Assembly (NCBI GenBank): GCA_031284025.1
Contig: JAITAR010000082.1
Location: 1 to 6,651 of the forward strand
From: Rickettsiales bacterium
GTDB taxonomy: Bacteria; Pseudomonadota; Alphaproteobacteria; Rickettsiales; UBA1997
Length of the DNA stretch: 6,651 nt
Direction of reading: 5' to 3'
In this document: piece after piece, positions 1-6,416 of the stretch
Layout of the letters: each line of letters opens with the position of its first letter
Position numbering within the stretch: the first letter of the stretch is position 1
The notes under the pieces: model-generated
The model's database searches: none
The model's input: the letters and a program-made list of their open reading frames with translations, nothing else
What the model was told of the DNA's origin: nothing
Made by a program: the position numbers and the translations under genes

Positions 1-463
1 ATATATCGAAATCTTTAAAGTTCTTACCTTCTTTTTTTATAAAATCGTACATTACAGCAAATGTGTAAAATAAATAGAAATCTTTAGTTGGTCTCAATCT
101 CCTGGAAAATTCGGTGTAATAGATATCTCCCATCATTTCTAGATAAAATATGTTATCATAGGTGTTCACTGGGCATGTGCCTCCATACTGCTTCTCTGCG
201 GCTCCGTCCCCAGAGCTGCTGTCGTAAAGTTGATCGGTATTACTATCGAGAACATTTACATGCCCTTTAGTTTTAAAATCAGCAACATATCTGCTGCTTT
301 TATCTTTTGTAAAGTACTTTATACTTTCTTCATTTGATCCTTCCTTTATTATTTCTTTTCTGAGTTCCCAAATGGAATTAGCGGCGAAAACTGCTCCTGC
401 GCAGTAGCAACATGAAATCACCACAGCCAATCTTTTCAATACCGATATCACAAAAACTCTCAT
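1..463 (-). CDS. Secreted or lipid-anchored hypothetical protein, 3' end missing at window edge
   Basis: The frame is open from the ATG at 463 down to the left edge: 154 codons, no stop, so the C-terminus lies outside the window. I do not recognise the family. Residues 1-27 form a clear export signal: a basic K10-R11, a short hydrophobic core from L12, and a type I cleavage site after AVFA (residues 24-27). V15-I16-S17-C18 also loosely fits a lipobox, so a lipoprotein is a second possibility. The mature part is charged, with an acidic Ser/Gly stretch around residues 81-88, a lone Cys in GGTCPVNTYDN and a Tyr/Phe-rich stretch after residue 105. The start is fixed by the ATGA overlap with the stop of the upstream gene. 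No Shine-Dalgarno precedes it, so translational coupling is inferred. It is probably a periplasmic or envelope partner of its neighbour. The reading frame and signal peptide are well supported; function is unknown. Confidence 0.78.
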   Translation of the reverse strand, partial: MRVFVISVLKRLAVVISCCYCAGAVFAANSIWELRKEIIKEGSNEESIKYFTKDKSSRYVADFKTKGHVNVLDSNTDQLYDSSSGDGAAEKQYGGTCPVNTYDNIFYLEMMGDIYYTEFSRRLRPTKDFYLFYTFAVMYDFIKKEGKNFKDFDI

Positions 464-1710
464 AGCTCAAAATCAAGGCTAAAATTTATTCGCCAAGTCT
501 CCCAATTTCTTTTGTTTTCAATGGAAAATTCAGCCAGAATTGTCTGATAACTTATACCAACCGTTAAAACTCCACCCAGCGACGATGTAAACTCTTCCTT
601 GAGCTGGTAGGGAGGCTTATAGTAAACGGTTTTACCTATATCAAATTTAGGACCGGCGGATATTCTCAGGTAATTCTTTGGATTTTTGTCAATGGTAAAA
701 TCTTTGTACAGAATTGCACTTATCCTGTTTTTCGGTAGCCAAAACAGGTAATTTTTCGGAATGTCAAAATCCTTAACGTGATCCGGATGCAAATTAAATA
801 TATTAATCATTTTTACCTCCAAATCTGAAATACTGTACACAGTGACCGTTGCCAAATTTTTCAGTTCTATACCTGTTAGAAATGATTTTGGTTTCGCCGA
901 GAATAATTCTTCAAATTTATAGTCTCTGTAGGCCGTAAAAAATACATTAGCGACATTCAAATTTATTCTAGAATCATAATAAAAAAAACGAAGATCATCT
1001 ATAATAAGTTTGGCGCTGTCATAGTCATAGTTTTCATACCCATAGTCATCACTTGGATTTCTGAAGAACCAGGAGGATGTCATTGAATTTTTCATTGAAG
1101 ATGGTACATTTCTTGCAAATTTATGGGTTATCGCTAGCCCCAGATTGCATAGTATTCCGTTTTTTGCACTATAGCTAAAATATCCCCTCGAAGTTAGATC
1201 GTAGACAGGACGTATAATTTCAATAAATTCTTTATCAATAACACCAGGTCCTATTTCAATTATTTTCATGAAAAGGTCCGATGATGCTATGAAATCTAGC
1301 CCATCATCAATCTTCCAGCCATAGCCCAGGCCTATAAGACCAAGATTTACATGTAAGGGTAAAAAAAGATCTTCTTTTGTTTCAAAAGTAAATTTCCCAC
1401 CTTCGTTGCCAGTTATATTTTTTGGAAAGCCAATAATTGAAAAACCATTCACCTCTCGCTCTCCAACTTTCCGCGGCTTTAAAATGTTATCTGTATACTT
1501 TTCCAGATAATATCCATAGATGGATACAAATTTTTCTGTTATAGTAAGTGGCAAATAAAAATCGTCACTAAGGAGATAATTCCTAAAGCCATAGCAACAC
1601 TTCTGGCCGATAGACAGAATAGCTGCAACAACAATACAACAGCGGACACCAGCCGTCATAGCTCTGATCAGATAATTTAACTTCCTTTTGGCATTTCCTT
1701 TAAAAGGCAT
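460..1710 (-). CDS. Putative outer-membrane beta-barrel protein, unrecognised family
   Basis: This encodes 416 residues of unknown family. The N-terminus has a basic region (K4 to R16), a second possible Met at 18 and a hydrophobic core (about C24-I34) followed by C38-C39. It reads as a long signal peptide without a clear Ala-X-Ala site. The C-terminal third shows alternating polar/hydrophobic stretches typical of transmembrane beta strands: around YLRISAGPKFDIG (347-359), GGVLTVGISYQTILAEFSIE (379-398) and a final WRINFSLDFEL. The last residue is Leu, not the classical Phe. An acidic Tyr-rich stretch (222-231) could be an exposed loop. The ATG at 1710 is supported by GGAGGG on the minus strand nine bases upstream. 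Its stop overlaps the next gene's start as ATGA, giving a two-gene operon that diverges from greA. An outer-membrane role is inferred from strand pattern and signal only; a large periplasmic protein is the alternative. Confidence 0.82.
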   Translation of the reverse strand: MPFKGNAKRKLNYLIRAMTAGVRCCIVVAAILSIGQKCCYGFRNYLLSDDFYLPLTITEKFVSIYGYYLEKYTDNILKPRKVGEREVNGFSIIGFPKNITGNEGGKFTFETKEDLFLPLHVNLGLIGLGYGWKIDDGLDFIASSDLFMKIIEIGPGVIDKEFIEIIRPVYDLTSRGYFSYSAKNGILCNLGLAITHKFARNVPSSMKNSMTSSWFFRNPSDDYGYENYDYDSAKLIIDDLRFFYYDSRINLNVANVFFTAYRDYKFEELFSAKPKSFLTGIELKNLATVTVYSISDLEVKMINIFNLHPDHVKDFDIPKNYLFWLPKNRISAILYKDFTIDKNPKNYLRISAGPKFDIGKTVYYKPPYQLKEEFTSSLGGVLTVGISYQTILAEFSIENKRNWETWRINFSLDFEL

Positions 1711-1719
1711 AGAACATAT

Positions 1720-1725
1720 CCCTCC
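1720..1725 (-). promoter_or_regulatory. Ribosome binding site of the 416-residue exported protein
   Basis: The minus strand reads GGAGGG here, nine bases before the ATG at 1710. This near-perfect Shine-Dalgarno favours the ATG at 1710 over the internal Met at codon 18. It is one of the two good ribosome binding sites in the window, the other being that of greA. Confidence 0.65.
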
Positions 1726-1802
1726 GTGAGCTTATCAGAATATTCTGCGTCTCTTGCTAGCAAATTCTTTTCGCCGAATAAAAAATTAAAGTTAGCCGCA
1801 TG

Positions 1803-1828
1803 TTGACATGTTAGTTGGTACTTGTCAA
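1803..1828. promoter_or_regulatory. Imperfect inverted repeat, candidate operator or promoter for the minus-strand pair
   Basis: The arms TTGACATGT and ACTTGTCAA are complementary at 8 of 9 positions around an 8-base centre, a size that suits a dimeric regulator. The minus strand has two possible promoters here: TTGACA (1828 to 1823) with a poor -10 CAACAT 17 bases on, or CTAACA (1814 to 1809) with TTTAAT (1790 to 1785) 18 bases on. The second matches the consensus at 4/6 and 5/6. The repeat would cover the -35 region in either case. Regulator binding is inference from symmetry and position alone. Confidence 0.33.
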
Positions 1829-2040
1829 GTGTTTATCAATTTTTTTTGTTTTTTTGTATGATTTATATTCTTAATTATATTTTTATTACTAGTAATTATC
1901 CTGATAACTTTGAAGAATTTTATAGCCGTAAAAATTACATAATTCACATCAATTATGGTTTGCCGACACTATCTATGAAAATTTTAGAAAAAAGAGTGGC
2001 CGTGGCTAGACTGGCGAATTGTCTCTCTGGACATCAGATT

Positions 2041-2069
2041 TTGTGAACAGTCAACAGCAATGCTATAAT
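2041..2069 (+). promoter_or_regulatory. Extended -10 promoter facing greA
   Basis: A perfect TATAAT (2064-2069) is preceded by TG one base upstream (TGC), making an extended -10 element. A -35 box TTGTGA (2041-2046, 4/6 match) lies 17 bases before it. Transcription should start near 2076, leaving about 117 bases before the greA ATG. TCAAC occurs on both sides of the -10 box (2051-2055 and 2076-2080), which could mark a binding site. This is the best sigma-70-type promoter in the window. Confidence 0.7.
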
Positions 2070-2075
2070 TGTTTG

Positions 2076-2172
2076 TCAACAAAATCAGTTGATTTTTATC
2101 TGACAGCGAATTAGCTTTTCGGCATTGCGTATATTATGGGACCAGCAGGCTCTGCGTGGTTCCATTTTTATT
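2076..2172 (+). ncRNA. Candidate greA leader RNA, about 95 nt
   Basis: The strong promoter at 2041-2069 and the intrinsic terminator at 2137-2172 bracket a transcript of about 95 nt that ends just before the greA ribosome binding site. It contains the self-complementary segment 2081-2096. E. coli greA is also preceded by terminated leader transcripts (GraL), so a similar arrangement is biologically plausible, although I see no evidence of sequence homology. It could be an attenuated leader, a stable small RNA or both. Nothing in the sequence identifies a ligand or target. Confidence 0.42.
2137..2172 (+). terminator. Intrinsic terminator between the promoter and greA
   Basis: The arms TGGGACCAGCAG and CTGC-G-TGGTTCCA pair over 12 base pairs, with one G-T wobble and one bulged G, around a GCT loop. 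TTTTTATT follows directly. This has the form of a strong rho-independent terminator. Its place inside the greA 5' untranslated region, 20 bases before the start codon, suggests attenuation or basal read-through into the operon rather than the end of an upstream gene. Confidence 0.72.
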
Positions 2173-2181
2173 AACTCTAAT

Positions 2182-2186
2182 AGGGG
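2182..2186 (+). promoter_or_regulatory. Ribosome binding site of greA
   Basis: AGGGG lies six bases before the ATG at 2193 and just downstream of the terminator hairpin. It supports the chosen greA start, which also gives the expected full-length N-terminus. Confidence 0.65.
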
Positions 2187-2192
2187 CTTCGT

Positions 2193-2687
2193 ATGCAGGG
2201 ATTCAAAATAACGAGGGAGGGTTATAATAAACTCAGAAGCGATTTGGATAACCTTATCCACATAGAAAGAGTGAAAATTGCCAGAGCCATTGGAGAGGCA
2301 ACGGATCTTGGTGATTTGAGCGAAAATACGGAATATAGTTCAATGAGGGAGCGGCAACTGGTCAACGAGGCTCTGATAGCCACTCTGGGAGATAAAATTT
2401 CTAGTGCACAGATTGTAGACGTTGGTAAACTATCAGGAGATTTTGTGGATTTTGGCGCAACGGTGACGTTGATCGATGAGGAATCCCAGAGGAAGGTATG
2501 CTATACTCTTCTTAGTGAAATTGAAGCTAATTTGTCGAAGAACATTATATCCACAACTTCTCCTATAGGAAAGGCTCTACTGGGTAAGCGCATAGGAGAT
2601 TCGGTGGAAATCACGGTTCCCAGCGGAACAAAATACTATGAGGTTATTGATATAAAATGGGGCGCAGTCAGCAGCAATGTTAACTAA
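2193..2687 (+). CDS. greA: Transcription elongation factor GreA
   Basis: GreA enters the secondary channel of RNA polymerase and stimulates cleavage of the RNA 3' end in backtracked complexes, restoring elongation and aiding fidelity. The 164 residues match the family length (about 158). The N-terminal antiparallel coiled coil spans about residues 8-75. Its tip carries GDLSENTEY (40-48), with the acidic D41 and E44 that help coordinate the catalytic magnesium. The C-terminal FKBP-like domain contains the characteristic SPIGKALLGKRIGDSVEI stretch (about 122-139). The start is supported by AGGGG upstream. The gene is first in an operon with the M48 protease and nth, overlapping the protease start by 11 bases. 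Expression probably depends on read-through of the terminator at 2137-2172. Identification is secure; the family's paralogue GreB is less likely because greA is normally the sole copy in reduced alphaproteobacteria. Confidence 0.97.
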   Translation: MQGFKITREGYNKLRSDLDNLIHIERVKIARAIGEATDLGDLSENTEYSSMRERQLVNEALIATLGDKISSAQIVDVGKLSGDFVDFGATVTLIDEESQRKVCYTLLSEIEANLSKNIISTTSPIGKALLGKRIGDSVEITVPSGTKYYEVIDIKWGAVSSNVN

Positions 2688-3798
2688 AATTCTAGGTTTT
2701 TTGTTGGTTTATATTTTGAGTATCGTCAATTTTCTGGTGGTTCTCAGCCCGGTGACTTTTATCTTTGCTGGAAAATATTTTCTGAAAATAGCGTTCCAGA
2801 GTAGGTATGTCGAATCGCTAGTGTTTCTATCACTAGTTGCTGTGAGTTTTCTGATGCTGCTGTTTCTGCTATTTGATTTCTGTTTTTCTTCAAGCATAGC
2901 GTACTATGCGAAAAGAAGTATTCTGGCCAGCAAAGACGACAAATACAAAAAAATTTCAGAAATTTTTGGAATTATACGAAAGAAATTTGCCGTGGCGAAC
3001 GTTAGCCTATATATAATAAAGACGGATGATATTAATGCCTATGCCGTTGGTAGTCTTAGAAAAAACATAGTAGTTATGACCACTGGACTGTTGAAGAGCT
3101 ACAAAGATAAGACAGAGAACAATACGGAAAAATTTCTGCTGTTTTTGGAGGGAATAATGGCCCACGAAATGTCGCATATAGCCAACAGAGACTATTTTAC
3201 CGCACTACTGTTGATAATCAATGAGAGAGCCACAAATTTTGTTTCGAAAATCATTTGGCTTCTGTTTAATTTTTTTATAAAAATAGTTGGTGTGGTGCCA
3301 GTGATTGGCTATTACATGGCGATGTCTATAACCTCAATCTACAATGCCTTGGATTTTATCATAGTTTTTTTCTACAAACATATTATGCTGAATATTTATA
3401 AATTTATCCAGCTGCAGATTAGCAAAAGTATAGAGTACAGAGCCGATGAGCAGGCCGCTAGAGTTATTGGTGGACAGAATATGGCCGATGCACTGAGTTT
3501 TTTGGGGAGCAATGGCTATTTTTCCATTTTTTCCACCCACCCTACCACAAAGCAGCGGGTCAGAAACATTGAAAAAATAGCTGCCGAGGAACGTAACATT
3601 AGGCCGGTATTTGGCTCTGGCCTGGCGGTCACACTATCGTTTCTACTGATGGCAGTAGTTCTCTGCCAAAGCTACAGACTGGCTAATGTTAATGGTCTAC
3701 TGAAAGATTACAGAGAGATAAAATTCTTTTTCGTAAATAGATATATAGTAATTAAAACCGCCGTACTAATGTTTTTCAACAGATATTTTGGCCTCTAG
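2677..3798 (+). CDS. HtpX-like M48 family membrane zinc metalloprotease
   Basis: This integral membrane protease of 373 residues probably degrades damaged or misfolded membrane proteins, by analogy with HtpX. Two hydrophobic segments occur at about 5-31 and 46-70. The zinc site is H163-E164-M-S-H167 with the third ligand E253 in the SIEYRADE block, as in M48 enzymes. NAYAVG (120-125) and the late STHPTTKQR block (287-295) are also HtpX signatures. Hydrophobic stretches at about 191-232 fall between the zinc motifs. Unlike typical HtpX (near 290 residues), it continues past the THP block with another hydrophobic segment (about 314-330) and a hydrophobic, basic end. The ATG lies inside the greA 3' end and no strong Shine-Dalgarno is visible, so coupled translation is likely. 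All catalytic residues are present. I leave the symbol blank because the length and C-terminal extension differ from classical htpX. Confidence 0.92.
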   Translation: MLTKILGFLLVYILSIVNFLVVLSPVTFIFAGKYFLKIAFQSRYVESLVFLSLVAVSFLMLLFLLFDFCFSSSIAYYAKRSILASKDDKYKKISEIFGIIRKKFAVANVSLYIIKTDDINAYAVGSLRKNIVVMTTGLLKSYKDKTENNTEKFLLFLEGIMAHEMSHIANRDYFTALLLIINERATNFVSKIIWLLFNFFIKIVGVVPVIGYYMAMSITSIYNALDFIIVFFYKHIMLNIYKFIQLQISKSIEYRADEQAARVIGGQNMADALSFLGSNGYFSIFSTHPTTKQRVRNIEKIAAEERNIRPVFGSGLAVTLSFLLMAVVLCQSYRLANVNGLLKDYREIKFFFVNRYIVIKTAVLMFFNRYFGL

Positions 3799-4429
3799 GG
3801 TGGTGACCAGGGTCGAAAAAATATTTAGAGCCCTCACTGCCAGCTACGGAAAGACTAGCCTGACCGAGCTCACCCATAGTAATCCCTACACACTTCTCGT
3901 AGCCGTGGTACTATCTGCCCAAGCTACCGATGCAGGAGTAAATAGAGCCACAGCCAACCTATTTAAAGTCGTAAAGTCTCCGGAGGATATGGTAAAACTT
4001 GGCTTTGAAAAACTTAATGGATACATTGGCACAATAAATTACCATAACAGTAAAGCCAGACATATTATAGCTCTGAGTGAAAAGTTAATCAGAAATTTTA
4101 ATTCTACAGTACCGAATAACATGAAAGATCTAATTAGTCTGGATGGGACTGGAAGAAAGACCGCGAATATAATTTTAAATGTTGTCTTCGGCATTCCAAC
4201 GATAGCTGTGGACACCCATGTTTTTCGAACAAGCAATAGATTAGCCCTTATTAGAGCAGATAACGTGCTAGAGGCAGAAAGACAACTGTTAGCAATTGTT
4301 CCTAGAAAATATATTCGACAGGCCAACAACGTACTTGTACTCTTCGGCAGATACGTTTGTAGGGCTCTGAAGCCAAAATGCGATGAATGCATTCTAAGAG
4401 AATATTGTCCCTACCCCATAAAAACGTAG
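3788..4429 (+). CDS. nth: Endonuclease III (DNA glycosylase/AP lyase)
   Basis: Endonuclease III removes oxidised pyrimidines and cleaves the abasic site in base excision repair. Its 213 residues match the E. coli enzyme (211). The family block LSAQATD is at 42-48. The helix-hairpin-helix is at 118-127 with catalytic K124, and the catalytic Asp is D142 in AVDTHVFR. The iron-sulfur ligands C191, C198, C201 and C207 keep the exact C-X6-C-X2-C-X5-C spacing. The usual LPGVG of the hairpin is LDGTG here. The start is uncertain. The TTG at 3788 overlaps the protease gene by 11 bases, whereas GTG codons at 3800 and 3803 would give an N-terminus just after the protease stop. None has a convincing ribosome binding site. 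It is the last gene of the greA operon; no clear terminator follows. Confidence 0.96.
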   Translation: MASRVVTRVEKIFRALTASYGKTSLTELTHSNPYTLLVAVVLSAQATDAGVNRATANLFKVVKSPEDMVKLGFEKLNGYIGTINYHNSKARHIIALSEKLIRNFNSTVPNNMKDLISLDGTGRKTANIILNVVFGIPTIAVDTHVFRTSNRLALIRADNVLEAERQLLAIVPRKYIRQANNVLVLFGRYVCRALKPKCDECILREYCPYPIKT

Positions 4430-4497
4430 ATACTAATTTCGCAGTGGTAATTCCCTTTAATTTTGATCTAAAAATTATTAATAATAATTAAATAGTC

Positions 4498-4525
4498 TTG
4501 AGTTTTTATTTGGGATAATTATTAT
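4498..4525 (+). promoter_or_regulatory. Candidate promoter of virD4
   Basis: TTGAGT (4/6 match to the -35 consensus) and TATTAT (4520-4525, 5/6 match to the -10) are separated by 16 bases, predicting a start near 4532 and a leader of about 23 bases. An overlapping alternative -10 is GATAAT (4514-4519), preceded by TG in the extended position but without a good -35. Because nth has no clear terminator, virD4 could also receive read-through from the greA operon. The spacer is very AT-rich, so chance matches are likely. Confidence 0.42.
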
Positions 4526-4554
4526 GCAGTCAGTAGTTTAAAAATTACGTATCT

Positions 4555-6339
4555 ATGGCCGATAGTGAAGGCGAATTGGCAGCATTTTTAAGAAATGTCT
4601 TTATAAAGCTTCTAGCATTTTTCTGCAGTATGATACTAATGTATGCCATAATTGGTTCTCTGACTCTTGTGCTGGTGCGGGGTTTCAAGACTGTGAAAAG
4701 TCTGATGATGGGTCAGGATTTCGGCAATGCTATGAATATAATGAGAGTCGAGCTCACTCGCCAGTGGAATTTTCTAATTAAGAATTACAAAAGTTTTTCA
4801 AGATTCCGAATGCATTTTTTTAAAGTCATCATTTCGGCTCTGGCACCTTTGATCATATACATAGCACTGCTGTATAAATACAGAGAACCGATATTAGATT
4901 GGAAACCATTCAAACCACCGGAGAGTCAACATGGAGATGCTCATTGGGCAACGATGAGTGAAATGAGGAAAGCTGGACTATTTAAGAAAAAAGGAATGCT
5001 GCTGGGACAATACAAAGGAAAATATTTGGTAGAGTATAGTTTTCAGCATACTCTATTATTTGCTCCTACCGGTTCGGGAAAAGGTGTTGGCTTTGTAATT
5101 CCAAATTTACTTTTCTGGGAAGAGTCCGTTATAGTTCATGATATTAAGCTAGAAAACTATGAATTGACTAGCGGTTATCGCCTTAAACATATGAAACACA
5201 AAGTTTTTCTTTGGAATCCGGCCGATCAGCAGGGTATAACCCACTGCTACAACCCTCTAGACTGGATAGCTAAGGACCAGGGTGGTATGGTGGATGATAT
5301 ACAGAAAATAGCTAAATTTTTACTACCTAAAGAAGATTTTTGGAATAGCGAAGCGAGATCACTAGTAACTGGGCTTATGCTATATCTACAGATTGACTCT
5401 AGTAAGCAGAAAAGTCTTGGAGAGACGCTGCGAATGATACGTAGTGAAGATTTGGCATATAGTTTAGCTGTGGTTCTAGATACAATGGGTGGAGAGCTGC
5501 ATCCTGTGGCCTACATGAACCTTGGTGCCTTTTTGAATAAGGCTGATAAAGAAAGATCCGGTGTTACATCCACTGCCTCATCAGCATTGGAACTGTGGTC
5601 CAATCCATTTGTCGACACAGCTACATCCAAGAGCCATTTTAACATAGGTAAATTCAGACGCGAGCCTAACACCCTATATGTAGGCATTTCGCCTAATAAC
5701 ATAGACAGACTTAAACCTCTACTACAAATATTCTATCAACAGGCTGCCACCATATTTACCAATAAAATGCCGAAGAAAGATGAAAAAATTGGTGTAATGA
5801 TGTTGCTCGATGAGTTTCCAACTCTCGGTGAAATGCTAGAAATAAAAGTCGGCATAGCTTACTATCGAGGCTACAGGGTTAAGGTGTTTCTAATAGTGCA
5901 GGATACAGATCAGCTAAAAGATATCTATAAGGATGCCGGCATGAATTCTTTTCTATCAAACTGCACCTATAGAATAACTTTTGCGGCAAACAATGCTACC
6001 ACAGCTAAAATGATATCTGAGCTAATAGGTAACAAAACAGTCACCAGCGAAAGCGGCAGCAAGCCTAAATACCTTGACCTAAATCCCGGTTCAAGAACTG
6101 TAAGCACGAGCAAAAGCAGTAGAAATCTACTTATGCCGCAGGAAATCATTACTTTACCGAGAAACGAACAAATCATACTTATGGAATCTAAAAACCCTAT
6201 AAGATGCAATAAAATCATGTACTATAAGGATAAAATGTTTACTAGTAGACTACTAGAAAAAACTTTTATTCCAAAGCAAGAACCATTCATAGCTAAGCCT
6301 AAACCTAAACCTACCGAGGAAGAAGCTAAGCCACAGTAG
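4555..6339 (+). CDS. virD4: Type IV secretion coupling protein VirD4
   Basis: VirD4 is the inner-membrane ATPase that recruits substrates to a type IV secretion channel. The 594 residues match rickettsial VirD4 (about 590). Two transmembrane segments lie at about 16-42 and 88-108, enclosing a short periplasmic part. The cytoplasmic domain follows with HGDAHWAT (126-133), Walker A APTGSGKG (170-177, K176), VHDIKLENYELTSGYR (194-209), Walker B VMMLLDEFPTLG (414-425, D419-E420) and the LIVQDTDQL block (446-454). From memory, blocks such as the Walker A region, HPVAYMN, KADKERSGV and AGMNSFLSNCTYRITFAANN read very like Rickettsia VirD4. The C-terminus ends in a Lys/Pro/Glu-rich tail (about 574-594), a region that often varies between species and can affect substrate choice. 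No Shine-Dalgarno is visible before the ATG, but this start preserves the N-terminal membrane anchor. No virB gene adjoins it within the window. Confidence 0.97.
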   Translation: MADSEGELAAFLRNVFIKLLAFFCSMILMYAIIGSLTLVLVRGFKTVKSLMMGQDFGNAMNIMRVELTRQWNFLIKNYKSFSRFRMHFFKVIISALAPLIIYIALLYKYREPILDWKPFKPPESQHGDAHWATMSEMRKAGLFKKKGMLLGQYKGKYLVEYSFQHTLLFAPTGSGKGVGFVIPNLLFWEESVIVHDIKLENYELTSGYRLKHMKHKVFLWNPADQQGITHCYNPLDWIAKDQGGMVDDIQKIAKFLLPKEDFWNSEARSLVTGLMLYLQIDSSKQKSLGETLRMIRSEDLAYSLAVVLDTMGGELHPVAYMNLGAFLNKADKERSGVTSTASSALELWSNPFVDTATSKSHFNIGKFRREPNTLYVGISPNNIDRLKPLLQIFYQQAATIFTNKMPKKDEKIGVMMLLDEFPTLGEMLEIKVGIAYYRGYRVKVFLIVQDTDQLKDIYKDAGMNSFLSNCTYRITFAANNATTAKMISELIGNKTVTSESGSKPKYLDLNPGSRTVSTSKSSRNLLMPQEIITLPRNEQIILMESKNPIRCNKIMYYKDKMFTSRLLEKTFIPKQEPFIAKPKPKPTEEEAKPQ

Positions 6340-6416
6340 GTTTTTACTCACAGGGCCTATTTAAATTCCTAAAGGACATACTATCATCTATCTAAGTTTT
6401 TAAAAAAGAGAGAAAT

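Larger units (their letters stand above)
1711..2192. other. Divergent intergenic region of 482 bases
   Basis: This spacer separates the minus-strand exported-protein pair from the greA operon. From left to right it holds the ribosome binding site and likely promoter of the minus-strand pair, an imperfect inverted repeat (1803-1828), a T-rich tract (about 1839-1856), an AT-rich stretch with only a doubtful small reading frame (1822-2046), the greA-facing promoter (2041-2069), a perfect 7-base inverted repeat AAAATCA-GT-TGATTTT (2081-2096) and a terminator hairpin (2137-2172). It is unusually long for a window whose other genes overlap or sit close together. I see no tRNA, and no match to the conserved core of signal recognition particle RNA. 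Confidence 0.7.

Noticed and set aside
88..270. Plus-strand frame of 60 codons
   Set aside because: It is antisense to the exported-protein gene at 1-463, which has a signal peptide and a coupled start.
1020..1049. Direct repeat CATAGTCAT at 1020-1028 and 1041-1049
   Set aside because: It only reflects repeated Tyr-Asp codons in the acidic Tyr-rich stretch of the 416-residue protein; too short to call a tandem repeat.
1822..2046. Small plus-strand frame of 74 codons from TTG, or 62 codons from ATG 1858
   Set aside because: It lacks a ribosome binding site, begins in a T-rich tract that makes artificial hydrophobic residues, and runs into the -35 box of the greA promoter. I recognise nothing in its product.
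2076..2172. Signal recognition particle RNA or tRNA in the greA leader
   Set aside because: The conserved SRP core bases are absent and no cloverleaf can be drawn; the hairpin and T tract fit a terminator.
2709..2897. Minus-strand frame inside the protease gene
   Set aside because: It is antisense to the membrane segment coding region of an M48 protease with intact motifs, and has no supporting signals.
3334..3540. Minus-strand frame inside the protease gene
   Set aside because: It lies opposite the region encoding the third zinc ligand and is a by-product of that coding sequence.
4039..4392. Minus-strand frame of 117 codons
   Set aside because: It lies entirely opposite nth, including the catalytic and iron-sulfur codons.
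4473..4489. Perfect A/T palindrome AATTATT-AAT-AATAATT after nth, considered as a terminator
   Set aside because: The stem contains only A-T pairs and no T tract follows, so it would be too weak; such palindromes are expected in an AT-rich spacer.
5511..6218. Two minus-strand frames (5511-5702 and 5967-6218)
   Set aside because: Both are antisense to conserved virD4 ATPase coding sequence.
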